From Anianibacter sp965662745 (GTDB lineage: Bacteria > Pseudomonadota > Alphaproteobacteria > Rhodobacterales > Rhodobacteraceae), in the NCBI GenBank assembly GCA_965662745.1, contig CBFIJK010000005.1:36913-100912 (forward strand): DNA of 64,000 nucleotides, given 5' to 3'. The translations under genes were made by a program, and so were the position numbers. Position 1 is the stretch's first letter. Each line of letters starts with the position of its first letter. A model generated the notes under the pieces. It ran no database searches, had not been told where the DNA came from, and worked only from the letters and a program-made list of their open reading frames with translations. Below, one piece after another: positions 7,774 to 15,864 of this stretch.

Positions 7774-8802
7774 TCAGGGGAAGCAAGGGGGCAGCATGAG
7801 GCCAAGCGTTTCCTCGCACCCTAGCATCAGATTGGCATTCTGTAGCGCCTGTCCAGAGGATCCCTTGGTCAAATTATCGAGGGCGGCGATAACAATCGCC
7901 CGGCCCGCGCGCCGATCCGGCACGACGCCGATATGACAAAAGTTCGATCCCCGGATGTGGCGGGTCGAGGGATGCTCGCCCATCGGCAGGACCTGAAGGA
8001 ACGGCTCTGCCGCGTAGGCCTTTGTCAGCGAGGCGTGGATCGCATCCGCGTCGCCCGAGACATAGACCGTCGCAAGGATCCCCCGGTTCGCAGGGATCAG
8101 GTGCGGCGTGAACTGCACATTGACGGGCCGCCCGGCGATCTTGGAAAACTCCTGGTCGAACTCGCCCAAGTGTCGATGCGTGCCGCCGACGGCATATGCG
8201 TGATAGCCTTCCGACAATTCGGCATGCAGCAGGTTTTCCTTCAGCGCACGGCCCGCACCGGACACGGCAGCCTTGAGATCAATGACGATATCATCGAGGT
8301 CGATCACCCCATCCGAAATGAGCGGACGCAGTGCGTATTGCCCGGTCGCCGCATTGCATCCGGTGCCCGCCACAAGCCGCGCTGCCGTGATTTCGTCGCG
8401 ATAAAACTCGGTGAGGCCATAGACCGCTTCGGCCTGGAGATCGGGCGCGTCATGGGGCTTGCCATACCACTTTTCGTACATTTCCGGATCGCGCAGCCGG
8501 AAATCTGCGCTAAGGTCGACAACCTTCACACCGTCCGGCAAGGCCTTGATCACACTTTGCGATGTGGCATGCGGCAGGGCGCAGAAGACAAGGTCGATCC
8601 CGGCAAAGTCGATCTCTTCGATCTTGACCAATTCCGGCAATTCCAGATGACGCAGATGCGGAAAGACAGAAGCCATGCTTTGCCCCGCCTTGGCATTCGC
8701 CGACAGCGCGCCGATGCGGATCGAAGGGTGCAGCGCCAGAAGGCGAACAAGTTCCGCGCCGGTATAGCCAGAGGCGCCAAGAATGGCCGCAGTATGGGTC
8801 AT
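7774..8802 (-). CDS. argC: N-acetyl-gamma-glutamyl-phosphate reductase
   Basis: NADPH-dependent third step of arginine biosynthesis, cytoplasmic. 342 residues, normal family length. The N-terminal Rossmann motif GASGYTGAELVRLLALHP is present. The catalytic cysteine sits in GTGCNAATGQYALRPL near residue 148, and the LTKGSSGQALQNANLM C-terminal signature is visible. It lies 58 bases after murI and directly before ccmE, an arrangement that looks like simple co-transcription and not a shared pathway. Confidence 0.97.
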   Translation of the reverse strand: MTHTAAILGASGYTGAELVRLLALHPSIRIGALSANAKAGQSMASVFPHLRHLELPELVKIEEIDFAGIDLVFCALPHATSQSVIKALPDGVKVVDLSADFRLRDPEMYEKWYGKPHDAPDLQAEAVYGLTEFYRDEITAARLVAGTGCNAATGQYALRPLISDGVIDLDDIVIDLKAAVSGAGRALKENLLHAELSEGYHAYAVGGTHRHLGEFDQEFSKIAGRPVNVQFTPHLIPANRGILATVYVSGDADAIHASLTKAYAAEPFLQVLPMGEHPSTRHIRGSNFCHIGVVPDRRAGRAIVIAALDNLTKGSSGQALQNANLMLGCEETLGLMLPPCFP

Positions 8803-8860
8803 CGGGATACCCTTTTTCAGATTCAGCTTTGGAAATAGGTGCTTTCGGGCCGCCCCGCAA

Positions 8861-9673
8861 TCACGCGGGGGTAAACTCGATTTTTCGTCGCAAAAATCGG
8901 GTCGCTCCGTCGGACACCTTGCGCGGATTTCCGGTTGTCAGGAACAGGCTGTCCGTCCCGCTGCCATACTTGTCGGGATGCCGCGTCAGATAATCGGCAA
9001 GGCTTTCGGCCACCAGGTTCGCCTGGCTGAACACGCTGACGTCAGAGCCCAGCGCGTCCTGAAAGATATCCTGCATCAAAGGGTAATGCGTGCAGCCCAG
9101 GATCGCCGCGTCAGGGAGCGGCATCTTCCGCTTCAGCGCATCCACATGGGACCGCACGAGCGCTTCGGCGAGGATCATGTCGCCATCCTCGATCGCATCC
9201 ACCACACCGCCGCAGGCCTGCGCCTCGACATCGACACCCACAGCGCGAAACGCAAGTTCGCGCTGAAAGGCGCGGCTGGCGACGGTTGCCGGCGTGGCAA
9301 AAAGCGCCACGTGTTTCGTCTGCACCTCGCGCGGCGGGGAATTGTCGCCCCACTGGCGTTCCGTCAGCGCCTCGATCAACGGGACGAAAACGCCGAGCAC
9401 GCGCTTGCCCGGCGGCACCCAGCTTTCCTGCATCCGCCGCAGCGCCGCAGCCGACGCCGTGTTGCACGCCAGAACCACCAGATCGCATCCAGCCTCGAAC
9501 AGCCGCGATGTTGCGACAGTCGTCAGCGCGAAAATGTCGTCAGCATCGCGCACGCCGTAAGGCGCATGGGCGCTGTCAGCGAAATACGCCAGAGGCACAT
9601 CGGGCAGCCGTTTCGCAACGGCGTCCAGAACGGTCAGCCCGCCCAGTCCGGAATCAAAAATACCTACGGCCAT
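8861..9673 (-). CDS. murI: Glutamate racemase
   Basis: Supplies D-glutamate for peptidoglycan. 270 residues, usual length. Both catalytic cysteines are visible: VVLACNTASAAAL near residue 70 and LGCTHYPLM near residue 182. The N-terminal GIFDSGLGGLTVL substrate loop is also present. Its ATG overlaps the stop of the upstream acyltransferase gene by one base (TAATG), implying coupling of two cell-envelope functions. Confidence 0.96.
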   Translation of the reverse strand: MAVGIFDSGLGGLTVLDAVAKRLPDVPLAYFADSAHAPYGVRDADDIFALTTVATSRLFEAGCDLVVLACNTASAAALRRMQESWVPPGKRVLGVFVPLIEALTERQWGDNSPPREVQTKHVALFATPATVASRAFQRELAFRAVGVDVEAQACGGVVDAIEDGDMILAEALVRSHVDALKRKMPLPDAAILGCTHYPLMQDIFQDALGSDVSVFSQANLVAESLADYLTRHPDKYGSGTDSLFLTTGNPRKVSDGATRFLRRKIEFTPA

Positions 9674-10551
9674 TATGCCCTGTGCCTGTCCTCGAACTCG
9701 AACCCGTAGCCCACTGAAGAAAGGGGCTCTGGGGACAGCGCATACGTCCTTTGACGCAGGAAATCCATCATTGCCTTGGGGTCGTGATACCGCGCCTTCA
9801 GCTCATGGTCCGGGATCGGTTCTCCGACCGCGATGCGCACCGGCTCATCCACCCGCGCGCGAAACTCGTTGATCAGCAACGCCATGCGCAAGGTGTAGTG
9901 CAGATGGCTCGCGACCTGGAACAGGCGCGAATTGTGCCCGTCGAAATAGACCGGCACCACCGTTGCGCCGCTCTTCGAGATCAGCTTGGCCGTGAACGTC
10001 CGCCACACCGGGTCGAGCGGGCGGGCAAAGGGCTTGGGCGCGGTCGATACCGTGCCGCCTGGGAAAATGCCGATGGCCCCGCCGCCGCGCAGATAGTCAT
10101 GCGCCGTCTTGCGGGTCTCGATATTCAGTTTGAGCGCCTCTTTCGTCTCATCGAAGGCAATCGGCAGAATGATCCGGTTTAGATCGTCGGCTTTGCGGAA
10201 CACCCGGTGGGCAAGGATCCGAAAATCGCCGCGCACCTGGCTAAGGATATGGCCCATCATCAGCCCGTCCAGAATACCGTAAGGGTGGTTCGCGATCAGG
10301 ATGAGTGGACCGGTCGCGGGGATGTTCGACAGAGATCCGCCGACAACGTCGAGCGACAGGCCGTAACGATCCGCCATCACCGCCCAGAAATCGCGTCCAC
10401 CGGCGACCTCGCGCTCATACCCCGCTGCACGTCGGATAAGGCTTAGCCGCCCCGTGGCATTCTCGAGAACGCGAATAAGGGTACGGCCGCCGCGCGTGGA
10501 CGCAGAGCTGGCATAACTGATCTCGCGGGCGACTTCTTTGCTGGCGTGCAT
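9673..10551 (-). CDS. Lysophospholipid acyltransferase family protein (PlsC-like)
   Basis: 292 residues. The acyltransferase motif I appears as ANHPYGILDG near residue 90, with one residue more between His and Asp than the classic HX4D, a variant common in haemolysin-like and ornithine-lipid acyltransferases. The motif III equivalent is IGIFPGGTVSTAP near residue 165. There are no clear transmembrane spans apart from hydrophobic patches. It probably transfers an acyl chain to a lysolipid at the inner membrane; the exact acceptor cannot be told. It is joined to murI by a one-base overlap. Confidence 0.8.
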   Translation of the reverse strand: MHASKEVAREISYASSASTRGGRTLIRVLENATGRLSLIRRAAGYEREVAGGRDFWAVMADRYGLSLDVVGGSLSNIPATGPLILIANHPYGILDGLMMGHILSQVRGDFRILAHRVFRKADDLNRIILPIAFDETKEALKLNIETRKTAHDYLRGGGAIGIFPGGTVSTAPKPFARPLDPVWRTFTAKLISKSGATVVPVYFDGHNSRLFQVASHLHYTLRMALLINEFRARVDEPVRIAVGEPIPDHELKARYHDPKAMMDFLRQRTYALSPEPLSSVGYGFEFEDRHRA

Positions 10552-10641
10552 GACCTTTGCCTGATGCCAAACCTCTGAATAGATCCTCTCTAGAGAATGG
10601 CCACGGGCAAGGCGAGCGATTTGATATCGCTCACCGCAATG

Positions 10642-13600
10642 TCATTCCGCCGCCTGTCGCTGCGGCGCATCACCTGCCGCGATCGCCGCCAGAAGTTCTT
10701 CGCGCCGTTTCGCCGCTTTGTCCTGGTTCGCCTTCTTCACCGGGCCAAAGCCGCGGATTTGAAGGGGCAGTTCCGCGAGCGCCACGATGGCGTCCATGTT
10801 GCCTGTGTTCGCCTCTGGCAGCACTTTGGCCATGTCCGCCTCGTATTCGGCGATCAGCGCGCGTTCCATGCGACGTTCTTCCGTGCGACCGAAAGGATCA
10901 AGCGGCGTGCCGCGCAGGCCCTTCATCTTCGCCAGAAGCGGGAAGGCACGTGAAATCCACGGGCCGAACTTGCGCTTTTCGGGCCTGCCATTGGCGTTCT
11001 CTTTCGTCAGGAACGGCGGCGCGAGGTGGTAATTCATCTTGAAGTCACCGTCGAAGGTCTCACGCGCCTTGTCCTCTGTCGATTTCAGAAGGCGCGCGAC
11101 CTCGTATTCGTCCTTGTAGGCGAGCAGCTTGTGATACCCCAGCGCGACCGCCTCTTTCAGGTGCGCGTCCTCGATCCCGTCCAGCATCTTCTGATAGCGC
11201 TTGGCGTAACGCTTTGACTGATACGAGGTCAGGTGATCAACGCGGAACGCGATCCGGTCGTCCAGCGATTTGGGCATCTGGGTGACGTTCTGCGGCTTAA
11301 GGATATCGGAAACCTCGGCGGGGTTCTCGGCGGCCCAGCGCCCAAGCTCGAACGCGCGCAGATTCTTTTCCACCGCAGCGCCGTTGAGTTCGATCGCGCG
11401 TTGCATGGATTCCAGTGTGATGGGCAGAAGACCCTTCTGCCAGGCCGCGCCGAAGATCATCATGTTGGAAAAGATCGTGTCGCCCATCAGCGCCCGCGCG
11501 AGATCGGTCGCATCGAACAACATCAGGTCGTCCTTCAGGCGCCGTTCAAGTGCGAGAGACAACTGATCGCCGGGCAGCTTGAATTCCGTGTCGCGGGTGA
11601 AATCGCCGGTGACAATCTCGTGGCTGTTGACCACGCCGCCGGTGCGCCCGGTCTTCATCAGACCAAGCGTCTTGGCCCCGGCGCTGACAACCAGATCGCC
11701 GCCGATGATGGCGTCGCACTCGCCAGTCGATACGCGGATCGCGCTGATCGCTTCGGGGGTCTCGGCAAGGCGGCAGTGGATGTGAACCGCGCCGCCCTTT
11801 TGCGCAAGGCCTGCCATCTCGATCATGCCCGCGCCCTTGCCATCAAGATGCGCCGCCATGGCCAGAACCGCACCCAGCGTCACGACTCCCGTGCCGCCGA
11901 CCCCGGCGATCACAACGTTATGGGTCGCCTCGATCGGGGCGATCTTCGGCAGAGGCAATTCGCCTACCGTCACCTCGCGCGTGGCGCGCTTTTTCGGGGT
12001 CGCGCCGCTGAGCGTCACGAAGGACGGGCAGAAACCGTTCAGGCAGGAAAAGTCCTTGTTGCACGCAGATTGGTCAATCGCGCGCTTGCGCCCAAGCTCT
12101 GTCTCCTTCGGGACGATAGCGACACAATTTGACTGAACCCCACAATCGCCGCAGCCTTCACAGACATCGGTATTGATGAAAACACGTGTATCGGGATCGG
12201 GAAACTGGCCGCGCTTGCGGCGGCGGCGTTTTTCTGCGGCGCAGGTCTGAATGTAAACAATGACCGACACACCTTTGAATTTCGAGAATTTTCGCTGGAC
12301 GTCTGGCAGCTCTGCCCGCTCATGTCGGGGGATGTCGGACGGGAACGGCGTCCAGTCCGGCTCTTCCTTTTCGTCATAGACGATGGCGATGTTGCGCACG
12401 CCCATGGCTTGTACTTCTCGAACAATCTGCCACGCGTTCAGATCACCGTCGTTCTTCTGACCGCCCGTCATCGCGACAGCGTCATTGTAGAGAATCTTAT
12501 AGGTGATGTTGGTTTTCGCAGCCAAGGCAAAGCGGATCGCCTGCACGCCGGAATGGTTATAGGTGCCGTCACCAATGTTCTGGAATACGTGGTCGGTGGT
12601 CGAGAACGGTGCCTCGCCGACCCAGTTCGCGCCCTCGCCGCCCATATGCGTAAAGCCGGTGGTGCTGCGGTCCATCCACTGCACCATGAAGTGGCATCCG
12701 ATGCCCGCATAGGCACGGCTGCCCTCGGGCACCTTTGTCGATGAGTTATGCGGACAGCCGGCGCAGAAATACGGAAGCCGCGCGGCGATCTCCTTTGCGT
12801 TGTCGGCCTTCTTGGCCTCCGCTAGCTGGCTCATGCCGGCCTTCACACCATCGGTGTCCCGGCCTTCCTCGATCAGGATCCCACCAATCTTTTCCGCGAT
12901 CCAAACGGGGTCGAGCGAAAAGCGCGTCGGGAACAACTCCTCGCGGTGCATGCCGCCCGCGCCGCCCTTGTACCAGCCATAGACCCGGCGACCCTGGCGG
13001 TCGTCAAAAATCGCTTCCTTGATCTGCACCTCGATCAGCTTGCGCTTTTCCTCGACGCAGACGATCAGGTCGAGCCCTTCGGCCCATTCGTTGAAGGAGG
13101 TCATGTCCAGCGGGAAGGTCTGCGCGACCTTGTAGGTCGTGATGCCAAGGCGATCTGCCTCGGCCTCGTCGATGCCCAGAAGATGCAGCGCATGCACGAG
13201 ATCGAGCCAGTTCTTGCCCGCAGCTACAAAGCCAATCTTCGCCCCCGGCTTGCCCCAGATGCGCTTGTCCATCCGGTTGGCCCGGCTGAACGCTTCGGCT
13301 GCGAAGCGCTTGTAGTCGATCAGGCGCGCTTCCTGGTCCTTGGGCGTGTCGATAAGGCGGATATTCAGCCCGCCCTCGGGCATGTCGAAATCCGGTGTGA
13401 CAAAGGACATGCGATCAGGACGCGCATCGACGACCGATGTCGCCTCGATGTTTTCCTTTACGGTCTTCAGCCCGACCCACAGCCCGGCAAAGCGGCTGAG
13501 CGCATAGCCGTACATGCCGAAATCAAGGATCTCCTGCACGCCCGCAGGCTGCAGCACCGGCATATAGGCATCTACCATCGCCCAGTCGGACTGGTGCAAC

Positions 13601-14064
13601 ACGGTCGAGCTTTCGCCCGTGTGATCGTCACCCATCGCCATGATCACCCCGCCATTGGGCGATGTGCCGGCCATGTTCGCATGGCGCATCACGTCGCCGG
13701 AGCGGTCGACGCCGGGGCCCTTGCCGTACCAGAGGCCAAAGACGCCGTCGAACTTGCCCTCGCCTCGAAGCTCTGCCTGCTGGGTACCCCAATGGGCGGT
13801 GGCGGCAAGGTCTTCGTTGAGTCCCGGCTGAAAGGTGACATCGGATGCGGTGAGGTGTTTTTCCGCCCGCGCCATTTGCATGTCGACCGCGCCAAGGGGC
13901 GATCCACGATAGCCGCAGACATACCCGGCGGTGTTCAGCCCGGCAGCCTGATCGCGCGCCTTTTGCATCAGCATCAACCGCACCAGCGCCTGCGTACCAT
14001 TCAGCAATACCGGTGACTTTTCGAGATCGAACCGATCCTCAAGCCTCACATCCTGCCGCGTCAT
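10642..14064 (-). CDS. Indolepyruvate ferredoxin oxidoreductase, fused alpha/beta subunits
   Basis: 1140 residues. Decarboxylates aryl-pyruvates (or related 2-oxoacids) to acyl-CoA with ferredoxin as acceptor, using thiamine diphosphate and Fe-S clusters. The N-terminal pyrimidine-binding region (GYRGSPLGAVDMQM) and the central TPP-binding part (CAGCPHNSSTKVPEG, then GDGTYNHSGVQAIRFA) are present. A ferredoxin-like cluster motif CEGCGDCGVQSNC lies near residue 635, and the C-terminal gamma domain (VAGVGGTGVVTLG) near residue 735. This is the one-chain form of bacterial IorA-IorB, used in aromatic amino acid catabolism. A LysR gene diverges from it across a palindrome. Bases 10552-10641 downstream hold no gene. 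Confidence 0.93.
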   Translation of the reverse strand: MTRQDVRLEDRFDLEKSPVLLNGTQALVRLMLMQKARDQAAGLNTAGYVCGYRGSPLGAVDMQMARAEKHLTASDVTFQPGLNEDLAATAHWGTQQAELRGEGKFDGVFGLWYGKGPGVDRSGDVMRHANMAGTSPNGGVIMAMGDDHTGESSTVLHQSDWAMVDAYMPVLQPAGVQEILDFGMYGYALSRFAGLWVGLKTVKENIEATSVVDARPDRMSFVTPDFDMPEGGLNIRLIDTPKDQEARLIDYKRFAAEAFSRANRMDKRIWGKPGAKIGFVAAGKNWLDLVHALHLLGIDEAEADRLGITTYKVAQTFPLDMTSFNEWAEGLDLIVCVEEKRKLIEVQIKEAIFDDRQGRRVYGWYKGGAGGMHREELFPTRFSLDPVWIAEKIGGILIEEGRDTDGVKAGMSQLAEAKKADNAKEIAARLPYFCAGCPHNSSTKVPEGSRAYAGIGCHFMVQWMDRSTTGFTHMGGEGANWVGEAPFSTTDHVFQNIGDGTYNHSGVQAIRFALAAKTNITYKILYNDAVAMTGGQKNDGDLNAWQIVREVQAMGVRNIAIVYDEKEEPDWTPFPSDIPRHERAELPDVQRKFSKFKGVSVIVYIQTCAAEKRRRRKRGQFPDPDTRVFINTDVCEGCGDCGVQSNCVAIVPKETELGRKRAIDQSACNKDFSCLNGFCPSFVTLSGATPKKRATREVTVGELPLPKIAPIEATHNVVIAGVGGTGVVTLGAVLAMAAHLDGKGAGMIEMAGLAQKGGAVHIHCRLAETPEAISAIRVSTGECDAIIGGDLVVSAGAKTLGLMKTGRTGGVVNSHEIVTGDFTRDTEFKLPGDQLSLALERRLKDDLMLFDATDLARALMGDTIFSNMMIFGAAWQKGLLPITLESMQRAIELNGAAVEKNLRAFELGRWAAENPAEVSDILKPQNVTQMPKSLDDRIAFRVDHLTSYQSKRYAKRYQKMLDGIEDAHLKEAVALGYHKLLAYKDEYEVARLLKSTEDKARETFDGDFKMNYHLAPPFLTKENANGRPEKRKFGPWISRAFPLLAKMKGLRGTPLDPFGRTEERRMERALIAEYEADMAKVLPEANTGNMDAIVALAELPLQIRGFGPVKKANQDKAAKRREELLAAIAAGDAPQRQAAE

Positions 14065-14100
14065 TGTGCACCTCCCGTGGATTCCGCCTCCAAACGATTA

Positions 14101-14121
14101 TAGGTCAAAATAGCTGACCTA
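14101..14121. promoter_or_regulatory. Candidate LysR operator between the Ior and LysR genes
   Basis: Perfect 7-bp inverted repeat TAGGTCA-N7-TGACCTA, centred 47 bases upstream of the Ior ATG in the 156-base divergent intergenic region. Length and position fit a LysR-type binding site controlling both promoters. Confidence 0.55.
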
Positions 14122-14220
14122 CAAACCGTAATTTATCGGAAGCTTTATTTGCAAATGGGGCTAGCGACCCGCTAAGGCAAATCGTGTATTAGATGCCCCC
14201 ATTAACAATCAGGTTATATT

Positions 14221-15132
14221 ATGGACTGGGACAAGCTGCGAATTTTCCATGCGGTTGCCGACGCGGGCAGCCTGACGCATGCGGGCGAGTCGTTGCACCT
14301 GTCGCAATCAGCGGTGTCGCGCCAGATCCGTTCGCTTGAGGAAAGCCTGAACACAACGCTCTTTCACCGCCACGCGCGCGGGCTGATCCTGACAGAGCAA
14401 GGGGAGCTTCTGTTCGACGCCACCGCCGCCATGGTGAAGCGTCTGGATACGGCCGCTGCGCGCATCCGCGACAGCGAGGAAGAAGCGTTCGGCGAATTGC
14501 GCGTCACGACCACAACGGGCTTTGGCACACTCTGGCTCGCCCCGCGCCTGCCGACGCTGTACGAAAAGTACCCCGAGTTGAAGATCGACCTCATGCTGGA
14601 AGAACGCGTGCTCGACCTGCCCATGCGCGAGGCCGATGTCGCCATCCGGATGAAGGAACCTAGCCAGGCCGACCTGATCCGCAAACGGCTGATGAATATC
14701 CGCATGCGGCTATACGCGACCGAAAGCTACGTCGCCAAGAACGGCGCGCCGGCCCATGTCGCCGATCTGAAAAGGCACCGGCTGATCTGCCAAAACACCA
14801 CAAGTGCGCAAGTGAATGCGGGCGCCAGCCTGATCCAGTCTCTGCTCGCCAACGATATTTCGTCGCTTCTGACGGTGAACAACTATTTCGGCGTACTTCA
14901 GGCCGTGCTCAACGATCTCGGCATCGGCGTTCTGCCCGATTACCTGACCGCCGATTTTCCGGCGCTGCGGCGCATCCTGCCGGATGTGGAATCGGCTGAG
15001 GTGCCCGTCTTCCTCGCCTACCCGGAAGAGCTGCGACATTCGAAGCGCATCGGCGCGTTCCGCGATTTCGTGACCGAAGAGATTTTCGCCTATCGCCGCA
15101 ACCGCAAGCCCGACCCGACACCCGGCGACTGA
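14221..15132 (+). CDS. LysR-family transcriptional regulator
   Basis: 303 residues. The N-terminal winged helix-turn-helix is clear (LRIFHAVADAGSLTHAGESL, then LSQSAVSRQIRSLE, residues 5-45). The C-terminal periplasmic-binding-like effector domain begins near residue 92 (GELRVTTTTGFGTLWLAPRL). It is divergent from the indolepyruvate ferredoxin oxidoreductase gene, so autoregulation and control of that gene are the likely roles; the effector is unknown. Confidence 0.92.
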   Translation: MDWDKLRIFHAVADAGSLTHAGESLHLSQSAVSRQIRSLEESLNTTLFHRHARGLILTEQGELLFDATAAMVKRLDTAAARIRDSEEEAFGELRVTTTTGFGTLWLAPRLPTLYEKYPELKIDLMLEERVLDLPMREADVAIRMKEPSQADLIRKRLMNIRMRLYATESYVAKNGAPAHVADLKRHRLICQNTTSAQVNAGASLIQSLLANDISSLLTVNNYFGVLQAVLNDLGIGVLPDYLTADFPALRRILPDVESAEVPVFLAYPEELRHSKRIGAFRDFVTEEIFAYRRNRKPDPTPGD

Positions 15133-15182
15133 GGCATTCCCAAAACGCATAGCGGGTCTGCACAATCGCGTTCGAAAAGTGC

Positions 15183-15210
15183 TTGATCGGTTAGCACTCA
15201 CGCCATAAAT
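15183..15210 (+). promoter_or_regulatory. Candidate promoter of a small RNA
   Basis: TTGATC (15183-15188), 16-base spacer and ATAAAT (15205-15210) give a plausible housekeeping promoter. The spacer contains TTAGCACTC, identical to the left half of a CIRCE heat-shock operator, although the right half is missing. AGTGCT-N9-AGCACT forms an inverted repeat at 15178-15198. Confidence 0.4.
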
Positions 15211-15216
15211 CCCGGC

Positions 15217-15291
15217 AAGGCGCCGAGACATAGTCTTGGCACCTACCTCCCTGTTGGACTTCGGCCGAGCTTTTTGCTCGGCCTTTTTTTT
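15217..15291 (+). ncRNA. Candidate small RNA (~75 nt) with intrinsic terminator
   Basis: Between the LysR stop and the next gene lies a compact unit: the candidate promoter, a ~45-base body carrying an ACCTCCC (anti-Shine-Dalgarno-like) segment, and a perfect terminator. No reading frame of note is present in this strand. The terminator lies 130 bases after the LysR stop, long for a gene 3' end, which favours a separate transcript. It could still be merely the LysR 3' UTR. The start is estimated from the promoter; the family is not recognised. Confidence 0.4.
15263..15291 (+). terminator. Strong intrinsic terminator
   Basis: GGCCGAGC, TTTTT loop, GCTCGGCC, then eight T. Perfect 8-bp stem. 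It ends the candidate small RNA and/or the LysR transcript. Confidence 0.9.
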
Positions 15292-15406
15292 GCGAATATG
15301 TCGCGCCACAAATCGCGGCGGCAAAGGAACAAGTGTCCATGGGGCCGGGTTGGTCGCCCAAGCTGTCCGACCCGCGGGCTGCAATGAAACCCACAGGTCC
15401 CGTCCA

Positions 15407-15766
15407 ATGAAACGCGCATTGCCCCTAGCGATCGCAATAGCGGCCGTCTTTACGGCCACTGCCGCCGATGCACCGCGTGCGCAAAGCGTGATGACCGGCG
15501 AAGGGTTATCCGTGGACGCGGGCGGCATTTCTCGGCAAGAGTTGCGCAGCCATGGGCAAGCCTTTCTGTCCAGCGATGGAACGGAAATCGGTACAATCTC
15601 CGGGGTGCGCCTGTCCGACGGTGGCATCGTGCGGCTTCAGATCACTTGCCACGACGGCTTGGGCCTGCCCAAGACCATCGAGGTCGATAGCGGGTCTGTG
15701 GAGTTCGACGAGGTCAACGTTGTCTTCAGCCAAACGGCGGACGAGATCTTCGCCGCGCATCGCTGA
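15407..15766 (+). CDS. Small exported protein, PRC-barrel-like
   Basis: 119 residues from the ATG at 15407. Longer readings run through the terminator and are rejected. A signal peptide (MKRALPLAIAIAAVFTATAADA) leads into a ~90-residue domain whose GTEIGTISGVRLSDGG segment resembles a PRC-barrel strand-turn-strand, followed by VDSGSVEFDEVNVVFSQ. Probably periplasmic; the function is unknown. The PRC-barrel suggestion is from pattern only. Single gene, about 100 bases before purL. Confidence 0.65.
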   Translation: MKRALPLAIAIAAVFTATAADAPRAQSVMTGEGLSVDAGGISRQELRSHGQAFLSSDGTEIGTISGVRLSDGGIVRLQITCHDGLGLPKTIEVDSGSVEFDEVNVVFSQTADEIFAAHR

Positions 15767-15864
15767 AGTCGGGCGCATCGACACCAAGCCATACTGCCCC
15801 TGCCCTTTTCGCGCGCCGTCCGATGCTCTAAGACCGCGCCAATCGACAGCGCCGGGGAACAAAG

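Noticed and set aside
15178..15210. Complete CIRCE/HrcA operator
   Set aside because: Only the TTAGCACTC half is present; GAGTGCTAA does not follow at N9, and the other arm is in reverse order.
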